Origin: Staphylococcus xylosus
GTDB lineage: Bacteria > Bacillota > Bacilli > Staphylococcales > Staphylococcaceae
Direction of reading: 5' to 3'
Length of the DNA: 64,000 nt
Assembly: GCF_002732165.1 (NCBI RefSeq)
Contig: NZ_MRZO01000007.1
Span: 35,330-99,329 of the forward strand
In this document: in pieces, positions 20,989-36,548 of the stretch
Numbering within the stretch: position 1 is the first letter of the stretch
Layout: the number at the start of each line of letters is the position of its first letter
Program-made: the position numbers and the translations under genes
Notes under the pieces: model-generated
Told to the model about the DNA's origin: nothing
Seen by the model: only the letters and a program-made list of their open reading frames with translations
Databases searched by the model: none

Positions 20989-21811
20989 AACTATATTAAG
21001 CAATGCTAAAGAAAAGTGCGTCGAACGACATATTGAGACAGCTCGAGCTGAATGGCTGATGCTTGATTTGTTTGAATGGTCCAAGGCGGATTATTTAATG
21101 CATATGAACGATGAAATATCAGTATCACATTTAAAAATGTTTGATGAAGCAGAGTGCAGAATGCTCAATGGTGAACCGATACAGTATATTACGGGAAAAC
21201 AAACTTTTTATGGTGAGATTTTTAATGTAAATAAAAATTGTTTAATCCCTAGACCTGAAACTGAAGAGGTTATGTTACATTTCTACCATCAACTTAAAAA
21301 AGGCGATACTGTAGTGGATGTGGGTACAGGAAGTGGTAATATTCCAATTGTACTCAAAAAATTAGATAGCACGCTCAATGTGTACGCAACGGATTTATAT
21401 CGAAATGCATTAACAGTAGCTAAAGCAAATGCTCAACATCATCAAGTTGAAATTAAGTTCTTGCAAGGAGACGGTTTAACACCCCTTATAGAACAAGGCG
21501 TAAAAGTAAACGGATTGATTTCTAATCCACCGTACATTGATAATGATGAAGCGGAAATGATGGAAGATACAGTGCTGAAATATGAACCACATTCTGCGCT
21601 ATTCGCAGCTAATAATGGCTATAAAGTTTATGATACGATCTTAGATCGCTTACCAGAAGTTTTACTACCGAATGCTAAAGTAGTATTTGAAATAGGGTTT
21701 GCCCAAGGTCCAAAATTAAAAGAAAAGATTATAGCTAAATATCCAACATTAGATGTTCAAATTATAAAAGACATTAATAATAACGATCGCATAATTGCTT
21801 TCGTATGGTAA
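20975..21811 (+). CDS. prmC: Peptide chain release factor N5-glutamine methyltransferase
   Basis: Methylates the GGQ glutamine of release factors using S-adenosylmethionine. The 278-residue protein shows the SAM loop [13 protein letters not shown] and the hallmark NPPY motif in [10 protein letters not shown] that binds the target glutamine, plus RPETEE before the SAM domain. It overlaps prfA by 14 bases, so either ATG 20975 or the next codon GTG could start it. A terminator hairpin begins immediately after its stop, ending the tdk operon. Confidence 0.95.
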   Translation: MVNYKTILSNAKEKCVERHIETARAEWLMLDLFEWSKADYLMHMNDEISVSHLKMFDEAECRMLNGEPIQYITGKQTFYGEIFNVNKNCLIPRPETEEVMLHFYHQLKKGDTVVDVGTGSGNIPIVLKKLDSTLNVYATDLYRNALTVAKANAQHHQVEIKFLQGDGLTPLIEQGVKVNGLISNPPYIDNDEAEMMEDTVLKYEPHSALFAANNGYKVYDTILDRLPEVLLPNAKVVFEIGFAQGPKLKEKIIAKYPTLDVQIIKDINNNDRIIAFVW

Positions 21812-21862
21812 AAAAAAGTTATGCACTGAACATGGACAATCATGAGAGTGCATAACTTTTTA
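21812..21862 (+). terminator. Terminator after prmC
   Basis: AAAAAAGTTATGCACT ... AGTGCATAACTTTTT; strong stem and T-run starting at the prmC stop. Confidence 0.85.
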
Positions 21863-21904
21863 TTTTGCTTTAAAATGAATAACAAGATGAAAGGATGTGC
21901 CTAG

Positions 21905-22948
21905 ATGAAAACGCATATATGGGATTTACGCCACTATGAGCGCAATCTGACTACTTATGATGGGATTGAAGAAATAAAATCAATTTTTGAAAAAGGTGGA
22001 TTAATCGCTATTCCAACTGAAACAGTTTATGGATTAGGTGGAGATGCACGTAATAATGAAGCGATAAAAAAAATTTATGAAGCTAAGGGTAGACCTTCTG
22101 ATAATCCATTAATTGTTCATATACATGAACTTAATCAGTTGAAGTCATTTACTAATGACTTAACACAAGAAGTTGAACTATTAATGAATACATTTTGGCC
22201 AGGACCCATATCCTTCATATTACCATTAAAAAAAGGATACTTATGTGATCGTGTAAGCGGTGGTCTAAATTCAATAGCTGTGCGAATGCCAAGTCATCCT
22301 ATCGGCAGAGAATTACTTCAATTAATTGATATTCCTATTGCTGCACCTAGTGCAAATTTAAGTGGCCGGCCTTCACCAACGACCTTTGATCATGTGTACC
22401 ATGATTTAGATGGTCGTATAGATGGGATTGTTAATGGTGATCAAAGTGAAGAGGGACTAGAAAGCACAGTATTAGACTGTACACAATTTCCTTTTAGAAT
22501 CGCTAGGCCAGGATCGATTACAAAATCAATGATTGAAAAAGTATTACCTGAGTGCATTGAGACAGAGGTATCATTGAACACAGACAAGCCAATTGCTCCA
22601 GGTATGAAATATAAACATTATTCACCTGACACGCCTATAAAAATATTAGAAAATTTTCATAAGAAACCTTCATCAGGTAAGAATTGGAGCAAGGTTGCTT
22701 TTATCGTCCCGCAGAGTCATCGTGAAATAGTTCCAAATCAAGCAAAATTTATACCACTATGTAAAGATGAAAATGATATTAAAGGTGCCAATCATAACCT
22801 TTATCATATATTACATCGATTAGATGAAGATTGTGAAATAGCGCATGCCTATATCTTTGGATTCCCGTTGAATGATAATACTACTGCGATTATGAATAGA
22901 ATGATGAAAGCAGCTAACCAAACTGTTATAAAAGGAGACGAATTATGA
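21905..22948 (+). CDS. Threonylcarbamoyl-AMP synthase, Sua5 type
   Basis: Makes threonylcarbamoyl-adenylate from threonine, bicarbonate and ATP for the t6A modification of ANN-decoding tRNAs. The 347-residue protein has the YrdC domain ([26 protein letters not shown], then [13 protein letters not shown]) followed by a linker and the C-terminal Sua5 domain with [10 protein letters not shown]. That makes it the long Sua5 form (YwlC in B. subtilis) and not the short TsaC. It overlaps the next gene by ATGA. It is likely essential. Confidence 0.94.
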   Translation: MKTHIWDLRHYERNLTTYDGIEEIKSIFEKGGLIAIPTETVYGLGGDARNNEAIKKIYEAKGRPSDNPLIVHIHELNQLKSFTNDLTQEVELLMNTFWPGPISFILPLKKGYLCDRVSGGLNSIAVRMPSHPIGRELLQLIDIPIAAPSANLSGRPSPTTFDHVYHDLDGRIDGIVNGDQSEEGLESTVLDCTQFPFRIARPGSITKSMIEKVLPECIETEVSLNTDKPIAPGMKYKHYSPDTPIKILENFHKKPSSGKNWSKVAFIVPQSHREIVPNQAKFIPLCKDENDIKGANHNLYHILHRLDEDCEIAHAYIFGFPLNDNTTAIMNRMMKAANQTVIKGDEL

Positions 22949-23361
22949 AGATCGTTTTTGTGTGTACAGGTAATACATGTAGAAGTCCTTTAGCAGAAAG
23001 TATAGCAAAAGCAAAATTACCTAACCATACTATCGTATCAAGAGGTATTTATGCTATGGATGGTCAACCTATCTCTAAACATTCATTAAATATAATAGAA
23101 GAAGAAGGATTGCCAATACCAGAACATGCGATGTCGTTTACACATAAAGATTTAAGTGCAGATTTGATTTTGACCATGAGCTGGTCACATAAGTTAGCCA
23201 TTCAACAAATGGGTCATAATACAGCACACGTCTATACATTGAATGAATATGCTGGGCTACGTGGCGAAGTCTCAGACCCATTTGGTGGTAACAAAGAAGA
23301 CTACATTAAAATATATAATGAATTAAATGTGCTGGTAGATAGTTTAAAAAATAAAATATAA
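22945..23361 (+). CDS. ptpB: Low-molecular-weight protein arginine phosphatase
   Basis: A 138-residue phosphatase with the CX5R active-site loop [10 protein letters not shown] (C7 to R13) and the general-acid aspartate in DPFGG. The residue at position 11 of the loop is threonine, as in B. subtilis YwlE, where this choice favours phosphoarginine over phosphotyrosine; true tyrosine phosphatases have isoleucine there. It would reverse McsB-type arginine phosphorylation of stress regulators. It is coupled to sua5 by a four-base overlap. Family assignment is firm; arginine specificity is inferred from that single residue and the gene context. Confidence 0.92.
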   Translation: MKIVFVCTGNTCRSPLAESIAKAKLPNHTIVSRGIYAMDGQPISKHSLNIIEEEGLPIPEHAMSFTHKDLSADLILTMSWSHKLAIQQMGHNTAHVYTLNEYAGLRGEVSDPFGGNKEDYIKIYNELNVLVDSLKNKI

Positions 23362-23513
23362 AAAAATTAAATTTGTGAAATGAGTATGAGAGCGTTCCTA
23401 AATACGTTATAATGATAACGTGTAGCAAATTTGTTGTCAGTCAATTTTGTATGTTGTTAAAGCACATTGGTAGTTACATACTTTTATTCAACTTAATTAA
23501 AAGGGGTGGAAGA

Positions 23514-24038
23514 ATGGAAGACTTAAAGTTACTATTAAACGAATTAAAAGCACAATCATTTTTTAAAGTTGATGAATTATGCATTATCGGTTGTTCTACA
23601 TCTGAAGTAATTGGTGAACGCATCGGTAGTGTTGGATCAATGGAAATTGCTCAAGAAATATTTGAAGCATTAAAAGAAATTGAAAACGAAACAGGCGTTT
23701 CGTTTGTATTTCAAGGTTGTGAACATATTAATCGTGCAGTGACCATTGAGAAATCAAATTTTGATCCCCTTATAATGGAAGAAGTTACAGTTGTGCCAGA
23801 TGTTCATGCTGGTGGAAGCTTAGCAACTTATGCGTATCAACATATGGTTGATCCAATGGTTGTTGAGCATATTTCTGTACCTAAAGGTATTGATATTGGC
23901 CAAACTTTAATTGGAATGCATATTAAACATGTTGCTATTCCAGAGCGTACAAGTGTCAAGCAAATTGGTGAAGCAATTGTTACAATCGCTTCTTCAAGAC
24001 CAAAAAAAATTGGTGGCGAAAGAGCAAAATACAACTAA
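23514..24038 (+). CDS. TIGR01440/YwlG family protein
   Basis: A 174-residue conserved Firmicute protein of unknown activity. Recognisable segments are [33 protein letters not shown] and [11 protein letters not shown], matching the YwlG family that sits between the ywlE-type phosphatase and glyA. The conserved cysteine and histidine in FQGCEH suggest an enzyme or metal site. The ATG at 23514 follows AAAAGGGGTGGAAGA; 34 further in-frame codons upstream have no ribosome site. glyA starts 23 bases later, so they are co-transcribed. Confidence 0.85.
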   Translation: MEDLKLLLNELKAQSFFKVDELCIIGCSTSEVIGERIGSVGSMEIAQEIFEALKEIENETGVSFVFQGCEHINRAVTIEKSNFDPLIMEEVTVVPDVHAGGSLATYAYQHMVDPMVVEHISVPKGIDIGQTLIGMHIKHVAIPERTSVKQIGEAIVTIASSRPKKIGGERAKYN

Positions 24039-24061
24039 TACAGAAACGAGGGAATTACCAA

Positions 24062-25300
24062 ATGTCATTTATTCAAGAGCAAGATAAGGAAATATATGAA
24101 GTGATTCAAAATGAATTTAACCGTCAAAACAACAATATCGAGCTGATTGCTTCAGAAAACTTCGTATCAGAAGCAGTTATGGAAGCGCAAGGTTCAGTAT
24201 TAACTAATAAATATGCTGAAGGCTACCCAAACAGAAGATACTATGGTGGTTGTGAATTTGTGGATGTTTCAGAAGCTTTAGCAATTGATCGTGCCAAAAA
24301 ATTGTTTGGTGCCGAGCATGTTAATGTACAGCCACACTCAGGTTCTCAAGCAAATATGGCTGTTTATCTCGTAGCATTAGAACACGGTGATACTGTATTA
24401 GGTATGAATTTAAGTCATGGTGGACACTTAACACATGGCGCGCCTGTTAACTTTAGTGGTCAATTTTATAACTTTGTTGAATATGGCGTAGACGAAGAAA
24501 ATGAACAAATTGACTATGATGAAGTATTGAAAGTAGCCAAAGAACATCAACCTAAATTAATCGTTGCAGGTGCTTCTGCATATTCAAGAACAATTGATTT
24601 TAAACGCTTTAAAGAAATAGCAGACGAAGTAGGCGCAAAATTAATGGTAGATATGGCTCATATTGCAGGTTTAGTAGCAGTTGGCTTACACCCAAATCCT
24701 GTAGAATATGCTGACTTTGTTACGACTACAACTCATAAAACATTACGCGGACCTCGTGGTGGGATGATTTTATGTAAAGAAGAATATAAAAAGCAAATTG
24801 ATAAAACAATCTTCCCAGGGATTCAAGGCGGTCCTTTAGAACACGTTATCGCTGCCAAAGCTGTTGCATTTGGGGAAGCATTGCAAGATGACTTTAAAGT
24901 ATATCAACAACAAGTAGTTAACAATGCTAAAACTTTAGCAAATACATTGACTGACGAAGGATTTAGAGTTGTTTCAGGTGGTACTGATAATCATCTTGTT
25001 TCTGTAGATGTCAAAGGTTCTGTAGGCATAACTGGTAAAGTTGCTGAAGAAACATTAGATGCTATAGGTATTACATGTAATAAAAATACAATTCCATTTG
25101 ATCAAGAAAAACCATTCGTGACAAGCGGAGTTCGTTTAGGTACACCAGCAGCAACAACACGTGGATTTGATGAAGCTGCTTTTGAAGAAGTTGCAAAAAT
25201 TATTAGCTTAGTTTTAAAAGATCCGGAAAATGAAAAAGCGTTAGAAGAAGGAAAAGAAAGAGTTAAAGCTCTAACTACTAAACATCCTTTATATAACTAA
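24062..25300 (+). CDS. glyA: Serine hydroxymethyltransferase
   Basis: PLP enzyme that converts serine and tetrahydrofolate to glycine and 5,10-methylene-THF. The 412-residue protein has [11 protein letters not shown] near the N-terminus, the folate/PLP segment [18 protein letters not shown], and the PLP lysine in [15 protein letters not shown]. Its length and motifs are those of bacterial GlyA. It lies in a ywlG-glyA-upp-mnaA run with 18-24 base gaps. It supplies one-carbon units used for thymidylate and purines. Confidence 0.97.
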   Translation: MSFIQEQDKEIYEVIQNEFNRQNNNIELIASENFVSEAVMEAQGSVLTNKYAEGYPNRRYYGGCEFVDVSEALAIDRAKKLFGAEHVNVQPHSGSQANMAVYLVALEHGDTVLGMNLSHGGHLTHGAPVNFSGQFYNFVEYGVDEENEQIDYDEVLKVAKEHQPKLIVAGASAYSRTIDFKRFKEIADEVGAKLMVDMAHIAGLVAVGLHPNPVEYADFVTTTTHKTLRGPRGGMILCKEEYKKQIDKTIFPGIQGGPLEHVIAAKAVAFGEALQDDFKVYQQQVVNNAKTLANTLTDEGFRVVSGGTDNHLVSVDVKGSVGITGKVAEETLDAIGITCNKNTIPFDQEKPFVTSGVRLGTPAATTRGFDEAAFEEVAKIISLVLKDPENEKALEEGKERVKALTTKHPLYN

Positions 25301-25318
25301 AATTGGAGGAAATAAATT

Positions 25319-25948
25319 ATGGGCAAAGTACATGTTTTTGACCACCCACTTATTCAACACAAATTAAGTTACATTCGAGACGTACATACTGGGACTAAAG
25401 AATTTAGAGAGTTAGTAGATGAAGTTGGTATGTTAATGGCATACGAAGTAACACGAGATTTAGAATTGCAAGATGTTGAAATAGAAACACCTGTCACTAA
25501 AATGATAGCTAAACGCTTAACAGGTAAAAAATTAGCTTTCGTACCAATTTTAAGAGCTGGTTTAGGTATGACGCAAGGCATATTAAACTTAGTGCCAGCA
25601 GCTAGAATTGGTCATGTGGGACTATATAGAGATCCTGAAACACTTGAAGCTGTAGAATACTTTGTAAAATTACCACAAGACATCGAAGAGAGAGAAATTG
25701 TAGTGGTTGACCCTATGTTAGCAACTGGAGCATCAGCTATAGAAGCAATTAACTCGCTTAAAAAACGTGGCGCTAAAAATATTCGCTTTATGTGTTTAAT
25801 TGCAGCGCCCGAAGGTGTGGAAAAATTACAAGAAGCTCACGAAGATGTAGACATTTTCATCGCAGCATTAGACGAGAAATTAGATGAACATGCTTATATT
25901 ACACCAGGCTTAGGTGATGCAGGAGACCGTTTATTCGGTACAAAATAG
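25319..25948 (+). CDS. upp: Uracil phosphoribosyltransferase
   Basis: Converts uracil and PRPP to UMP. The 209-residue protein begins [20 protein letters not shown], carries the PRPP-binding [13 protein letters not shown] (residues about 130-142), and has the uracil-recognition segment [12 protein letters not shown] at the C-terminus. It salvages the base released by Pdp. RBS TTGGAGGAAATAAATT lies before the ATG. It is co-directional and close to glyA and mnaA, a conserved Firmicute neighbourhood upstream of the ATP synthase operon. Confidence 0.97.
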   Translation: MGKVHVFDHPLIQHKLSYIRDVHTGTKEFRELVDEVGMLMAYEVTRDLELQDVEIETPVTKMIAKRLTGKKLAFVPILRAGLGMTQGILNLVPAARIGHVGLYRDPETLEAVEYFVKLPQDIEEREIVVVDPMLATGASAIEAINSLKKRGAKNIRFMCLIAAPEGVEKLQEAHEDVDIFIAALDEKLDEHAYITPGLGDAGDRLFGTK

Positions 25949-25971
25949 TTTCGCCTAGGAGTGGAATAAAA

Positions 25972-27102
25972 ATGAAAAAAATAATGACTGTATTTGGGAC
26001 ACGTCCTGAAGCAGTAAAAATGGCGCCTCTTGTACAAGCATTGAAAAATGATGATGCACTAGAACCGATTGTTGTAGTTTCTGCTCAACATAGGGAAATG
26101 CTTGATTCAGTATTGGAAAGTTTTCATATCAAGCCAGATTATGACTTGAATATTATGAAGCAAGGGCAATCTTTATCAGAAATTACATCTCGTATTTTAC
26201 AAAGGTTAGAGCACGTCATTCAAGAGGTAAAACCAGATATGATACTGGTTCATGGAGATACCATGACGACTTTTGCTGGAAGTTTAGCCGCTTTATATAA
26301 TCAAGTACCTATTGGTCATGTTGAAGCTGGCTTACGTACATGGGATAAATATTCGCCATTTCCTGAAGAAATGAATCGGCAAATGGTAGGTGTAATGGCA
26401 GATTTGAATTTTGCTCCTACTAATAATGCTGCAAATAATCTTATTGCAGAAAACAAACCGCTGGATGCTATAGTAGTAACTGGTAATACAGCAATTGATG
26501 CGATGAAGACAACAATTCACGAAAATTATCAATCCGATATTATTTCGAAACATAAAGATAAACGTATTATCTTATTGACTGCGCACAGACGTGAAAATAT
26601 TGGTGAACCTATGTCACATATTTTTAAAGCGGTAAGAGATATTGTGGATACTTATGAAGATGTTGTTGTTGTTTATCCTATGCATAAGAATCCTCAAGTA
26701 CGAGAAATTGCTGATATTTATTTATCAGGGCATAGCCGTATAGAATTAGTCGAACCTTTGGAAGTGGTTGATTTCCATAATTTTGCCCATCAATCTTATA
26801 TGATATTGACTGACTCTGGAGGAGTACAAGAAGAAGCGCCATCATTAGGCAAACCAGTATTAGTTTTAAGAGATACAACGGAAAGGCCAGAAGGTGTAGA
26901 AGCTGGCACACTTAAAATAGTAGGTACAAATGAACAATCAGTATTTGAGGCTACAAAAGAATTACTTGAAAATCAACAAGTATATGAAACGATGAGTAGT
27001 GCCCGCAATCCTTATGGTGATGGTAATGCATCATTACGGATATGTGAGAATATTAAATATTATTTTCATATAATTTCTGAAAAGCCAGAATCATTCAAAT
27101 AA
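25972..27102 (+). CDS. mnaA: UDP-N-acetylglucosamine 2-epimerase (non-hydrolysing)
   Basis: Interconverts UDP-GlcNAc and UDP-ManNAc, supplying ManNAc for the wall teichoic acid linkage unit. The 376-residue GT-B fold protein starts KKIMTVFGTRPEAVKMAPL and contains HVEAGLRTWDKYSPFPEE, LTAHRRENIG and the conserved TDSGGVQEEAPSLGKPVLVL. ATG 25972 follows AGGAGTGGAATAAAA. It ends 157 bases before atpI with no clear terminator, so some read-through into the atp operon is possible. Confidence 0.95.
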   Translation: MKKIMTVFGTRPEAVKMAPLVQALKNDDALEPIVVVSAQHREMLDSVLESFHIKPDYDLNIMKQGQSLSEITSRILQRLEHVIQEVKPDMILVHGDTMTTFAGSLAALYNQVPIGHVEAGLRTWDKYSPFPEEMNRQMVGVMADLNFAPTNNAANNLIAENKPLDAIVVTGNTAIDAMKTTIHENYQSDIISKHKDKRIILLTAHRRENIGEPMSHIFKAVRDIVDTYEDVVVVYPMHKNPQVREIADIYLSGHSRIELVEPLEVVDFHNFAHQSYMILTDSGGVQEEAPSLGKPVLVLRDTTERPEGVEAGTLKIVGTNEQSVFEATKELLENQQVYETMSSARNPYGDGNASLRICENIKYYFHIISEKPESFK

Positions 27103-27168
27103 TAAAAGGTGTTAATGTGTCATTTTTGTGACAATTATGTAAAAAATAAAACTACATTTTGAATAGAA

Positions 27169-27197
27169 TTGACACGTTAACTACCCTATATTATTAT
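27169..27197 (+). promoter_or_regulatory. Probable sigma-A promoter of the atp operon
   Basis: TTGACA (27169-27174), a 17-base spacer and TATTAT (27192-27197) lie about 60 bases upstream of atpI. The -35 is perfect and the -10 has five of six matches. Confidence 0.7.
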
Positions 27198-27259
27198 TAA
27201 AATTGTATGATTGAAATGGTTTTCATAATTGAACGAAAAAGACGAAGTGAGGCACAGTC

Positions 27260-27610
27260 ATGAAACGTTTCAACATCTTTTTTAATAGGTACATTAAATA
27301 CTATTTTTATGGTATAATTGTGCTATTAATTGTGTTTATTTTCACATACTCACCATTTGTTTTGGGACTTATAATAGGTACACTAGGATCACTAATTAAC
27401 ACCTTTACTTTCGAATATTATTTAGAGAAAGCAAAAGAGAAAGACAATATACATATATCAACGGGCAACGTTTGGAGATATTTAATAGTGATACTTTCGT
27501 GTTGTATCTGGTATTTTTATAAGGATCAAATTAATATTATTGGTGTAGTCATTGGTTTAATGATTTCGTATGTTTTGATTGTTTTCAAACCATTTATACA
27601 CAAGAAATAA
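27260..27610 (+). CDS. atpI: ATP synthase subunit I-like membrane protein
   Basis: A 116-residue protein with four hydrophobic segments (around residues 13-32, 34-50, 71-86 and 90-110), at the head of the ATP synthase operon. AtpI proteins are poorly conserved and help assemble the c-ring or supply magnesium; position and topology are the main evidence. It is followed by atpB after 28 bases. The GAAGTGAGGCACAGTC upstream gives a modest ribosome site. Confidence 0.8.
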   Translation: MKRFNIFFNRYIKYYFYGIIVLLIVFIFTYSPFVLGLIIGTLGSLINTFTFEYYLEKAKEKDNIHISTGNVWRYLIVILSCCIWYFYKDQINIIGVVIGLMISYVLIVFKPFIHKK

Positions 27611-27632
27611 ATTTAATATATGAAAGAGGTGA

Positions 27633-28361
<729 letters not shown>

Positions 28362-28398
28362 ATAAAATTAAAAGAAAAAAATTAGGAGGATTTTATAA

Positions 28399-28605
<207 letters not shown>

Positions 28606-28702
28606 TTCAAACAGCTATTCAGGCGAGGTCACTGTGACTTTCGCCGTTCGTTTTTATAAATATGTCTTATGATGATAATGAATGAAAGGAGTGTCTATGT
28701 AA

Positions 28703-29230
28703 GTGACTGCTACGACAAATATGTTCGTACTTGGTGCAGCTGGAGCAAGCGGAGTTCAATGGGGAACTATTATTGTTACCTGTATAACTTTCGGTATCTT
28801 ATTACTATTATTGAAAAAATTTGCATGGGGTCCATTAAAAGATGTAATGGATAAACGTGAGCACGATATTAATAAAGATATTGACGATGCTGAACAAGCT
28901 AAGCTTAATGCACAAAAGTTAGAAGAACAAAATAAACAAACATTAAAAGAAACGCAAGATGAGGTTCAAAGGATTTTAGAAGACTCTAAAGTTCAAGCGC
29001 GTAAACAACATGAAGAAATTATTCATGAAGCGAATATCAGAGCAAATGGTATGGTTGAAACAGCACAAAATGAAATTAATAGTGAGAAAGAACGTGCAAT
29101 TGCAGATATCAACAATCAAGTTTCTGAGCTTTCAGTATTAATCGCATCGAAAGTACTTCAAAAAGAAATTTCAGAACAAGACCAAAAAGCATTAGTTGAA
29201 AAGTACATTAAAGAGGCAGGCGATAAGTAA
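28703..29230 (+). CDS. atpF: ATP synthase Fo subunit b
   Basis: A 175-residue peripheral stalk subunit: one N-terminal membrane helix (residues about 18-40), then a long charged coiled coil rich in E, K and Q that reaches to the delta subunit. The GTG at 28703 is used because the resulting start aligns with known staphylococcal AtpF; the ATG at 28721 has no better site. Its stop shares a base with the atpH start. The gap of about 100 bases from atpE is the widest in the operon and contains a short GC-richer inverted repeat (AGGCGAGGTC...) of unclear role. Confidence 0.94.
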   Translation: MTATTNMFVLGAAGASGVQWGTIIVTCITFGILLLLLKKFAWGPLKDVMDKREHDINKDIDDAEQAKLNAQKLEEQNKQTLKETQDEVQRILEDSKVQARKQHEEIIHEANIRANGMVETAQNEINSEKERAIADINNQVSELSVLIASKVLQKEISEQDQKALVEKYIKEAGDK

Positions 29231-29769
29231 TGGCTAAAATAGCAAAAAAATATGCCAAGGCATTATTTGATACTGCTAAAGATGCAGACATCCTTGACGC
29301 AATGTATGAAGAATTTTCAACTATCAATGCAGCAGTTCATTCAGAAATAAAAAAGTTACATGAATTGGATAGAGATCCACAAAAAGACGTTGACCAACGT
29401 CATCGCTTTGTGAATGTTGTTTTTGGTCATGCCAACCAGTATATGCACAATATGTTGATGATATTAGCTAGTAATCGTCATCTTGGATATATTCATGAAA
29501 TATACACAGAATTTGAAACATTATACAACGAACTTCATAATCAAGATTATGCTGTTATCGAATCAGTATATGAACTCTCTGAAGAAGAAGTATCACGTAT
29601 AGAAGAAATTATAAAAGCACGTACAAAACTTTCTAAAACAATGATTACTAATAAAATTAATCCAGAACTTATCGGTGGTATCAGAGTAAAAGTAGGTACT
29701 AAAGTTATGGACGCAAGTTTGAAAAATGACCTTGCACAATTAGAAAAACAATTTACAAGAGTGAAATAA
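29230..29769 (+). CDS. atpH: ATP synthase F1 subunit delta
   Basis: A 179-residue stator protein joining subunit b to the top of the alpha/beta hexamer. It shows the N-terminal helical domain (KIAKKYAKALFDTA) and the conserved C-terminal NPELIGGIRVKVGTKVMDASLKNDL. It overlaps atpF by one base (TAATG), so the two stalk subunits are made in step. Confidence 0.95.
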   Translation: MAKIAKKYAKALFDTAKDADILDAMYEEFSTINAAVHSEIKKLHELDRDPQKDVDQRHRFVNVVFGHANQYMHNMLMILASNRHLGYIHEIYTEFETLYNELHNQDYAVIESVYELSEEEVSRIEEIIKARTKLSKTMITNKINPELIGGIRVKVGTKVMDASLKNDLAQLEKQFTRVK

Positions 29770-29789
29770 AAATAGAAGGAGTGACATAG

Positions 29790-31301
<1,512 letters not shown>

Positions 31302-31314
31302 TAGTTAAAGTTAA

Positions 31315-33633
<2,319 letters not shown>

Positions 33634-33652
33634 AAATTAGGAGGTATAGATA

Positions 33653-34057
33653 ATGAACACATTAAGCCTAAATATTGTCACTCCTAATGGTTCTGTTTAC
33701 GACCGAGAAGATGTTAATCTTGCAGTATTACAAACTACTGCAGGTGAGATTGGTGTCATGTATGGACATATTCCAACTGTTGCAGCACTTGAAATTGGCT
33801 ATGTCAAAATAAATTTTGACGGTGGTTCAGAATATATTGCAGTGAGTGAAGGTTTTGTTGAAGTAAGACAAGATAAATTATCAATTATTGTACAAACTGC
33901 AGAACCTGCGAAAGAAATAGATGTTGCTAGAGCAGAATTAGCGAAATCTAGAGCAGAATCTCATTTGAATAATGAAGAAGATAGTAGCGATATTAATAGA
34001 GCTAAACGTGCTTTAGATCGTGCGAATAACCGTATTCGTGTTGCTAATTTACAATAA
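33653..34057 (+). CDS. atpC: ATP synthase F1 subunit epsilon
   Basis: A 134-residue protein with the N-terminal beta sandwich (LNIVTPNGSVYDREDV, then TAGEIGVMYGHIPTVAAL) and a two-helix C-terminal domain rich in A, R and E that can inhibit ATP hydrolysis. It is the last gene of the operon, followed by a terminator 36 bases after the stop. Confidence 0.96.
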   Translation: MNTLSLNIVTPNGSVYDREDVNLAVLQTTAGEIGVMYGHIPTVAALEIGYVKINFDGGSEYIAVSEGFVEVRQDKLSIIVQTAEPAKEIDVARAELAKSRAESHLNNEEDSSDINRAKRALDRANNRIRVANLQ

Positions 34058-34396
34058 ATTATTTGTTAAAGTTTCTTAAGTAGAAATGTCTTAAACTGTC
34101 GATAAAGTCACTGGCTTTGTCGACAGTTTTTTATGTTGTTAGTGAAACTGATCTTAATATCAAATAGGCGATACTATTCATTATACAATCAATAATATTA
34201 TTTTAAGTGATAGACACTATAAACTATGCGTATTGTGAGCTGTCAATCTTTAGAAAGAATATGAATAATACGTTTGAAACGGGGAAAAGATATCATATAA
34301 GTAGTGAGAATACCTTAAACAGTATAGTTCTAAAGTATCATTTCGGTCATTTTTCATGTAAAATAAATGGACAGTGTAAAGCGAGGAGCATGACTT
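34058..34396. other. Intergenic region after the atp operon
   Basis: 339 bases. The first part carries the atp terminator; the remaining 260 bases have no recognisable promoter pair, RNA motif or supported ORF. A long open frame beginning with GTG at 34207 lacks a ribosome site and runs into the DUF1146 gene out of phase. Confidence 0.4.
34093..34132 (+). terminator. Terminator of the atp operon
   Basis: AAACTGTCGATAAAG / CTTTGTCGACAGTTT (one GU wobble) followed by TTT. Confidence 0.88.
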
Positions 34397-34630
34397 ATGG
34401 AATATTTAGGACAATTTTCGATTGTACATCTTATCTTACATGTTATTTGTATTTGTATTGCTTATTGGGCACTAAATGCAGTAAGATTAGAGCAGTTTTT
34501 TAAAAAAGGATTTCCTATGCAAGTTCAAATTTGCATGATTTTCTTAGCAATTTTGTTAGGCACTGCTGTAAGTAATTTTATTGTGGATTTACTACAATTT
34601 TCAACGCAAATAAAATATTTGGCACAATAA
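34397..34630 (+). CDS. DUF1146/YwzB-family small membrane protein
   Basis: A 77-residue protein with two hydrophobic helices (about residues 8-27 and 41-62) joined by a short basic loop containing RLEQFFKKG, the DUF1146 pattern. In Bacillus the homologue ywzB also lies between the atp operon and murA, which supports the call. GCGAGGAGCATGACTT before the ATG supplies the ribosome site. The function is unknown. Confidence 0.8.
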   Translation: MEYLGQFSIVHLILHVICICIAYWALNAVRLEQFFKKGFPMQVQICMIFLAILLGTAVSNFIVDLLQFSTQIKYLAQ

Positions 34631-34736
34631 TTCAAATACTTGTATATTTTTTTGAATTATAGATATAATTAATAAGAGTAATTAATGGTAAAAATATTAA
34701 AACGAAATATATAAGTAGTTAAGTGGAGGATTTAAG

Positions 34737-36002
34737 ATGGATATGATAGAAATCAACGGTGGAAGTAGATTAACTGGAGAAGTCAAAGTTTCAGGTGCAA
34801 AAAATGCAGTATTACCAGTATTAACTGCTTCGCTATTAGCATCAAGAGGTGTCAGTAAACTTATGAATGTGCCTGCATTAAGTGATGTAGAAACAATTAA
34901 TAATGTTATTTCAACATTAAATGCAGACGTTTCTTATAATAAAGAAGAAGAATCTGTTACAGTAGATGCAACAAAGCAACTAAATGAAGAAGCACCATAC
35001 GAATACGTTAGTAAAATGAGAGCAAGTATTCTTGTTATGGGGCCTTTATTGGCACGTTTAGGTCATGCAAAGGTTGCCTTACCAGGTGGTTGTGCAATTG
35101 GTTCAAGACCTATCGAACAACATATTAAAGGTTTTGAAGAATTAGGCGCAGACATTCACATGGATGGCGGTTTTATTTATGCTAGTACTGAAAATGGTTT
35201 GAAAGGAACAACAATTCATTTAGATTTTCCTAGTGTAGGCGCTACACAAAATATAATCATGGCAGCATCTTTAGCAGAGGGTAAAACAGTATTAGAAAAT
35301 GTTGCTCGCGAACCTGAAATCGTTGATTTAGCTAATTACATAAATGAAATGGGAGGAAATGTTGTTGGTGCAGGAACGGATACAATTATCATACATGGTG
35401 TAGATGAGTTACATGGTGTTGAACATGCCATCATTCCTGATAGAATTGAAGCCGGCACATTGCTAATTGCTGGTGCAATTACACGTGGTGACGTTTTAGT
35501 AAATGGTGCGATCAAAGAGCATATGACAAGTTTAGTATATAAATTAGAAGAAATGGGTGTTAATTTAGACTATCAAGATGATGCGATTCGAGTAACTGTT
35601 GAAGATAAACTTAAACCAGTAGATATCAAAACATTACCACACCCTGGTTTTCCTACAGACATGCAATCTCAAATGATGGCGTTATTACTTACAGCTGAAG
35701 GTCATAAAGTAGTTACTGAAACAGTATTCGAAAATAGATTTATGCACGTAGGAGAATTTAAGCGTATGAATGCTAAAATCACAGTTGAAGGTAGAAGCGC
35801 TAAAATAGAAGGTAAAAGTGAGCTACAAGGAGCACAAGTAAAAGCAACAGACTTACGTGCCGCAGCTGCATTGATTTTAGCTGGTTTAGTAGCAGATGGC
35901 AAAACTCAAGTTACTGAACTAAAACATTTAGACAGAGGTTATGTTGATTTACATGGTAAGTTAAGTGCATTAGGTGCAGATATTAGACGTGTAAACAATT
36001 AA
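34737..36002 (+). CDS. murA: UDP-N-acetylglucosamine 1-carboxyvinyltransferase, main paralogue
   Basis: Essential first step of peptidoglycan synthesis. The 421-residue protein has the active-site [20 protein letters not shown], the fosfomycin-target cysteine in [13 protein letters not shown] and a C-terminal [15 protein letters not shown]. It is next to the DUF1146 gene and fabZ as in other Firmicutes, marking it as MurAA. GTGGAGGATTTAAG precedes the ATG at 34737; a second ATG two codons later is less well spaced. The other copy is at 13963-15222. Confidence 0.96.
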   Translation: MDMIEINGGSRLTGEVKVSGAKNAVLPVLTASLLASRGVSKLMNVPALSDVETINNVISTLNADVSYNKEEESVTVDATKQLNEEAPYEYVSKMRASILVMGPLLARLGHAKVALPGGCAIGSRPIEQHIKGFEELGADIHMDGGFIYASTENGLKGTTIHLDFPSVGATQNIIMAASLAEGKTVLENVAREPEIVDLANYINEMGGNVVGAGTDTIIIHGVDELHGVEHAIIPDRIEAGTLLIAGAITRGDVLVNGAIKEHMTSLVYKLEEMGVNLDYQDDAIRVTVEDKLKPVDIKTLPHPGFPTDMQSQMMALLLTAEGHKVVTETVFENRFMHVGEFKRMNAKITVEGRSAKIEGKSELQGAQVKATDLRAAAALILAGLVADGKTQVTELKHLDRGYVDLHGKLSALGADIRRVNN

Positions 36003-36059
36003 AATCTAGCTACAATAATTTATAAATTGCAACGGAAGAAGATTTGGAGGAAGTTAACA

Positions 36060-36497
36060 ATGGAAACAATTTTTGATTACAATGAAATAAAAGAAATTAT
36101 ACCACATAGACAACCTTTTTTATTAATCGATCGTGTGGTTGAATACGAAGCGGGTGAACGTTGCGTCGCAATTAAACAAGTTTCTGGTAATGAACCATTT
36201 TTCCAAGGTCATTTTCCTGATTACGCCGTTATGCCTGGCGTATTGATAACAGAAGCGCTGGCTCAAACAGGTGCTGTAGCTATCTTAAATAGTGAAGGAA
36301 ATAAAGGGAAACTAGCACTATTTGCAGGTATAGATAAATGTAGATTTAAGAAACAAGTAACTCCTGGTGACACATTAAAACTAGAAGTTGAAATTACTAA
36401 AATGCGTGGACCAATTGGTAAAGGTAATGCCAAGGCTACAGTAGATGGTCAATTGGCTTGTAGTTGTGAATTAACATTTGCCATTCAAGATAAATAA
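36060..36497 (+). CDS. fabZ: 3-hydroxyacyl-ACP dehydratase
   Basis: Hot-dog fold enzyme of type II fatty acid synthesis that removes water from 3-hydroxyacyl-ACP. The 145-residue protein has [13 protein letters not shown], the catalytic histidine in [16 protein letters not shown] and the glutamate in [10 protein letters not shown]. The ATG at 36060 follows TTTGGAGGAAGTTAACA; an in-frame TTG at 36027 is rejected. It is about 57 bases after murA and is probably co-transcribed with it. Confidence 0.96.
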   Translation: METIFDYNEIKEIIPHRQPFLLIDRVVEYEAGERCVAIKQVSGNEPFFQGHFPDYAVMPGVLITEALAQTGAVAILNSEGNKGKLALFAGIDKCRFKKQVTPGDTLKLEVEITKMRGPIGKGNAKATVDGQLACSCELTFAIQDK

Positions 36498-36500
36498 GTA

Positions 36501-36548
36501 AAAGCCTCAAGGATTAGGTGTATCATACACCAGCCTTGAGGCTTTTTT
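36501..36548. terminator. Bidirectional terminator between fabZ and ywpF
   Basis: AAAGCCTCAAGG ... CCTTGAGGCTTTTTT with an inner GGTGTAT/ATACACC arm. It begins at the fabZ stop and reaches the ywpF stop on the other strand. Confidence 0.88.

Noticed and set aside
34207..34503. 98-codon open frame before and into the DUF1146 gene
   Set aside because: GTG start without a ribosome site, unconserved-looking composition rich in N, S and Y, and overlap out of phase with a gene that has good RBS and family support.
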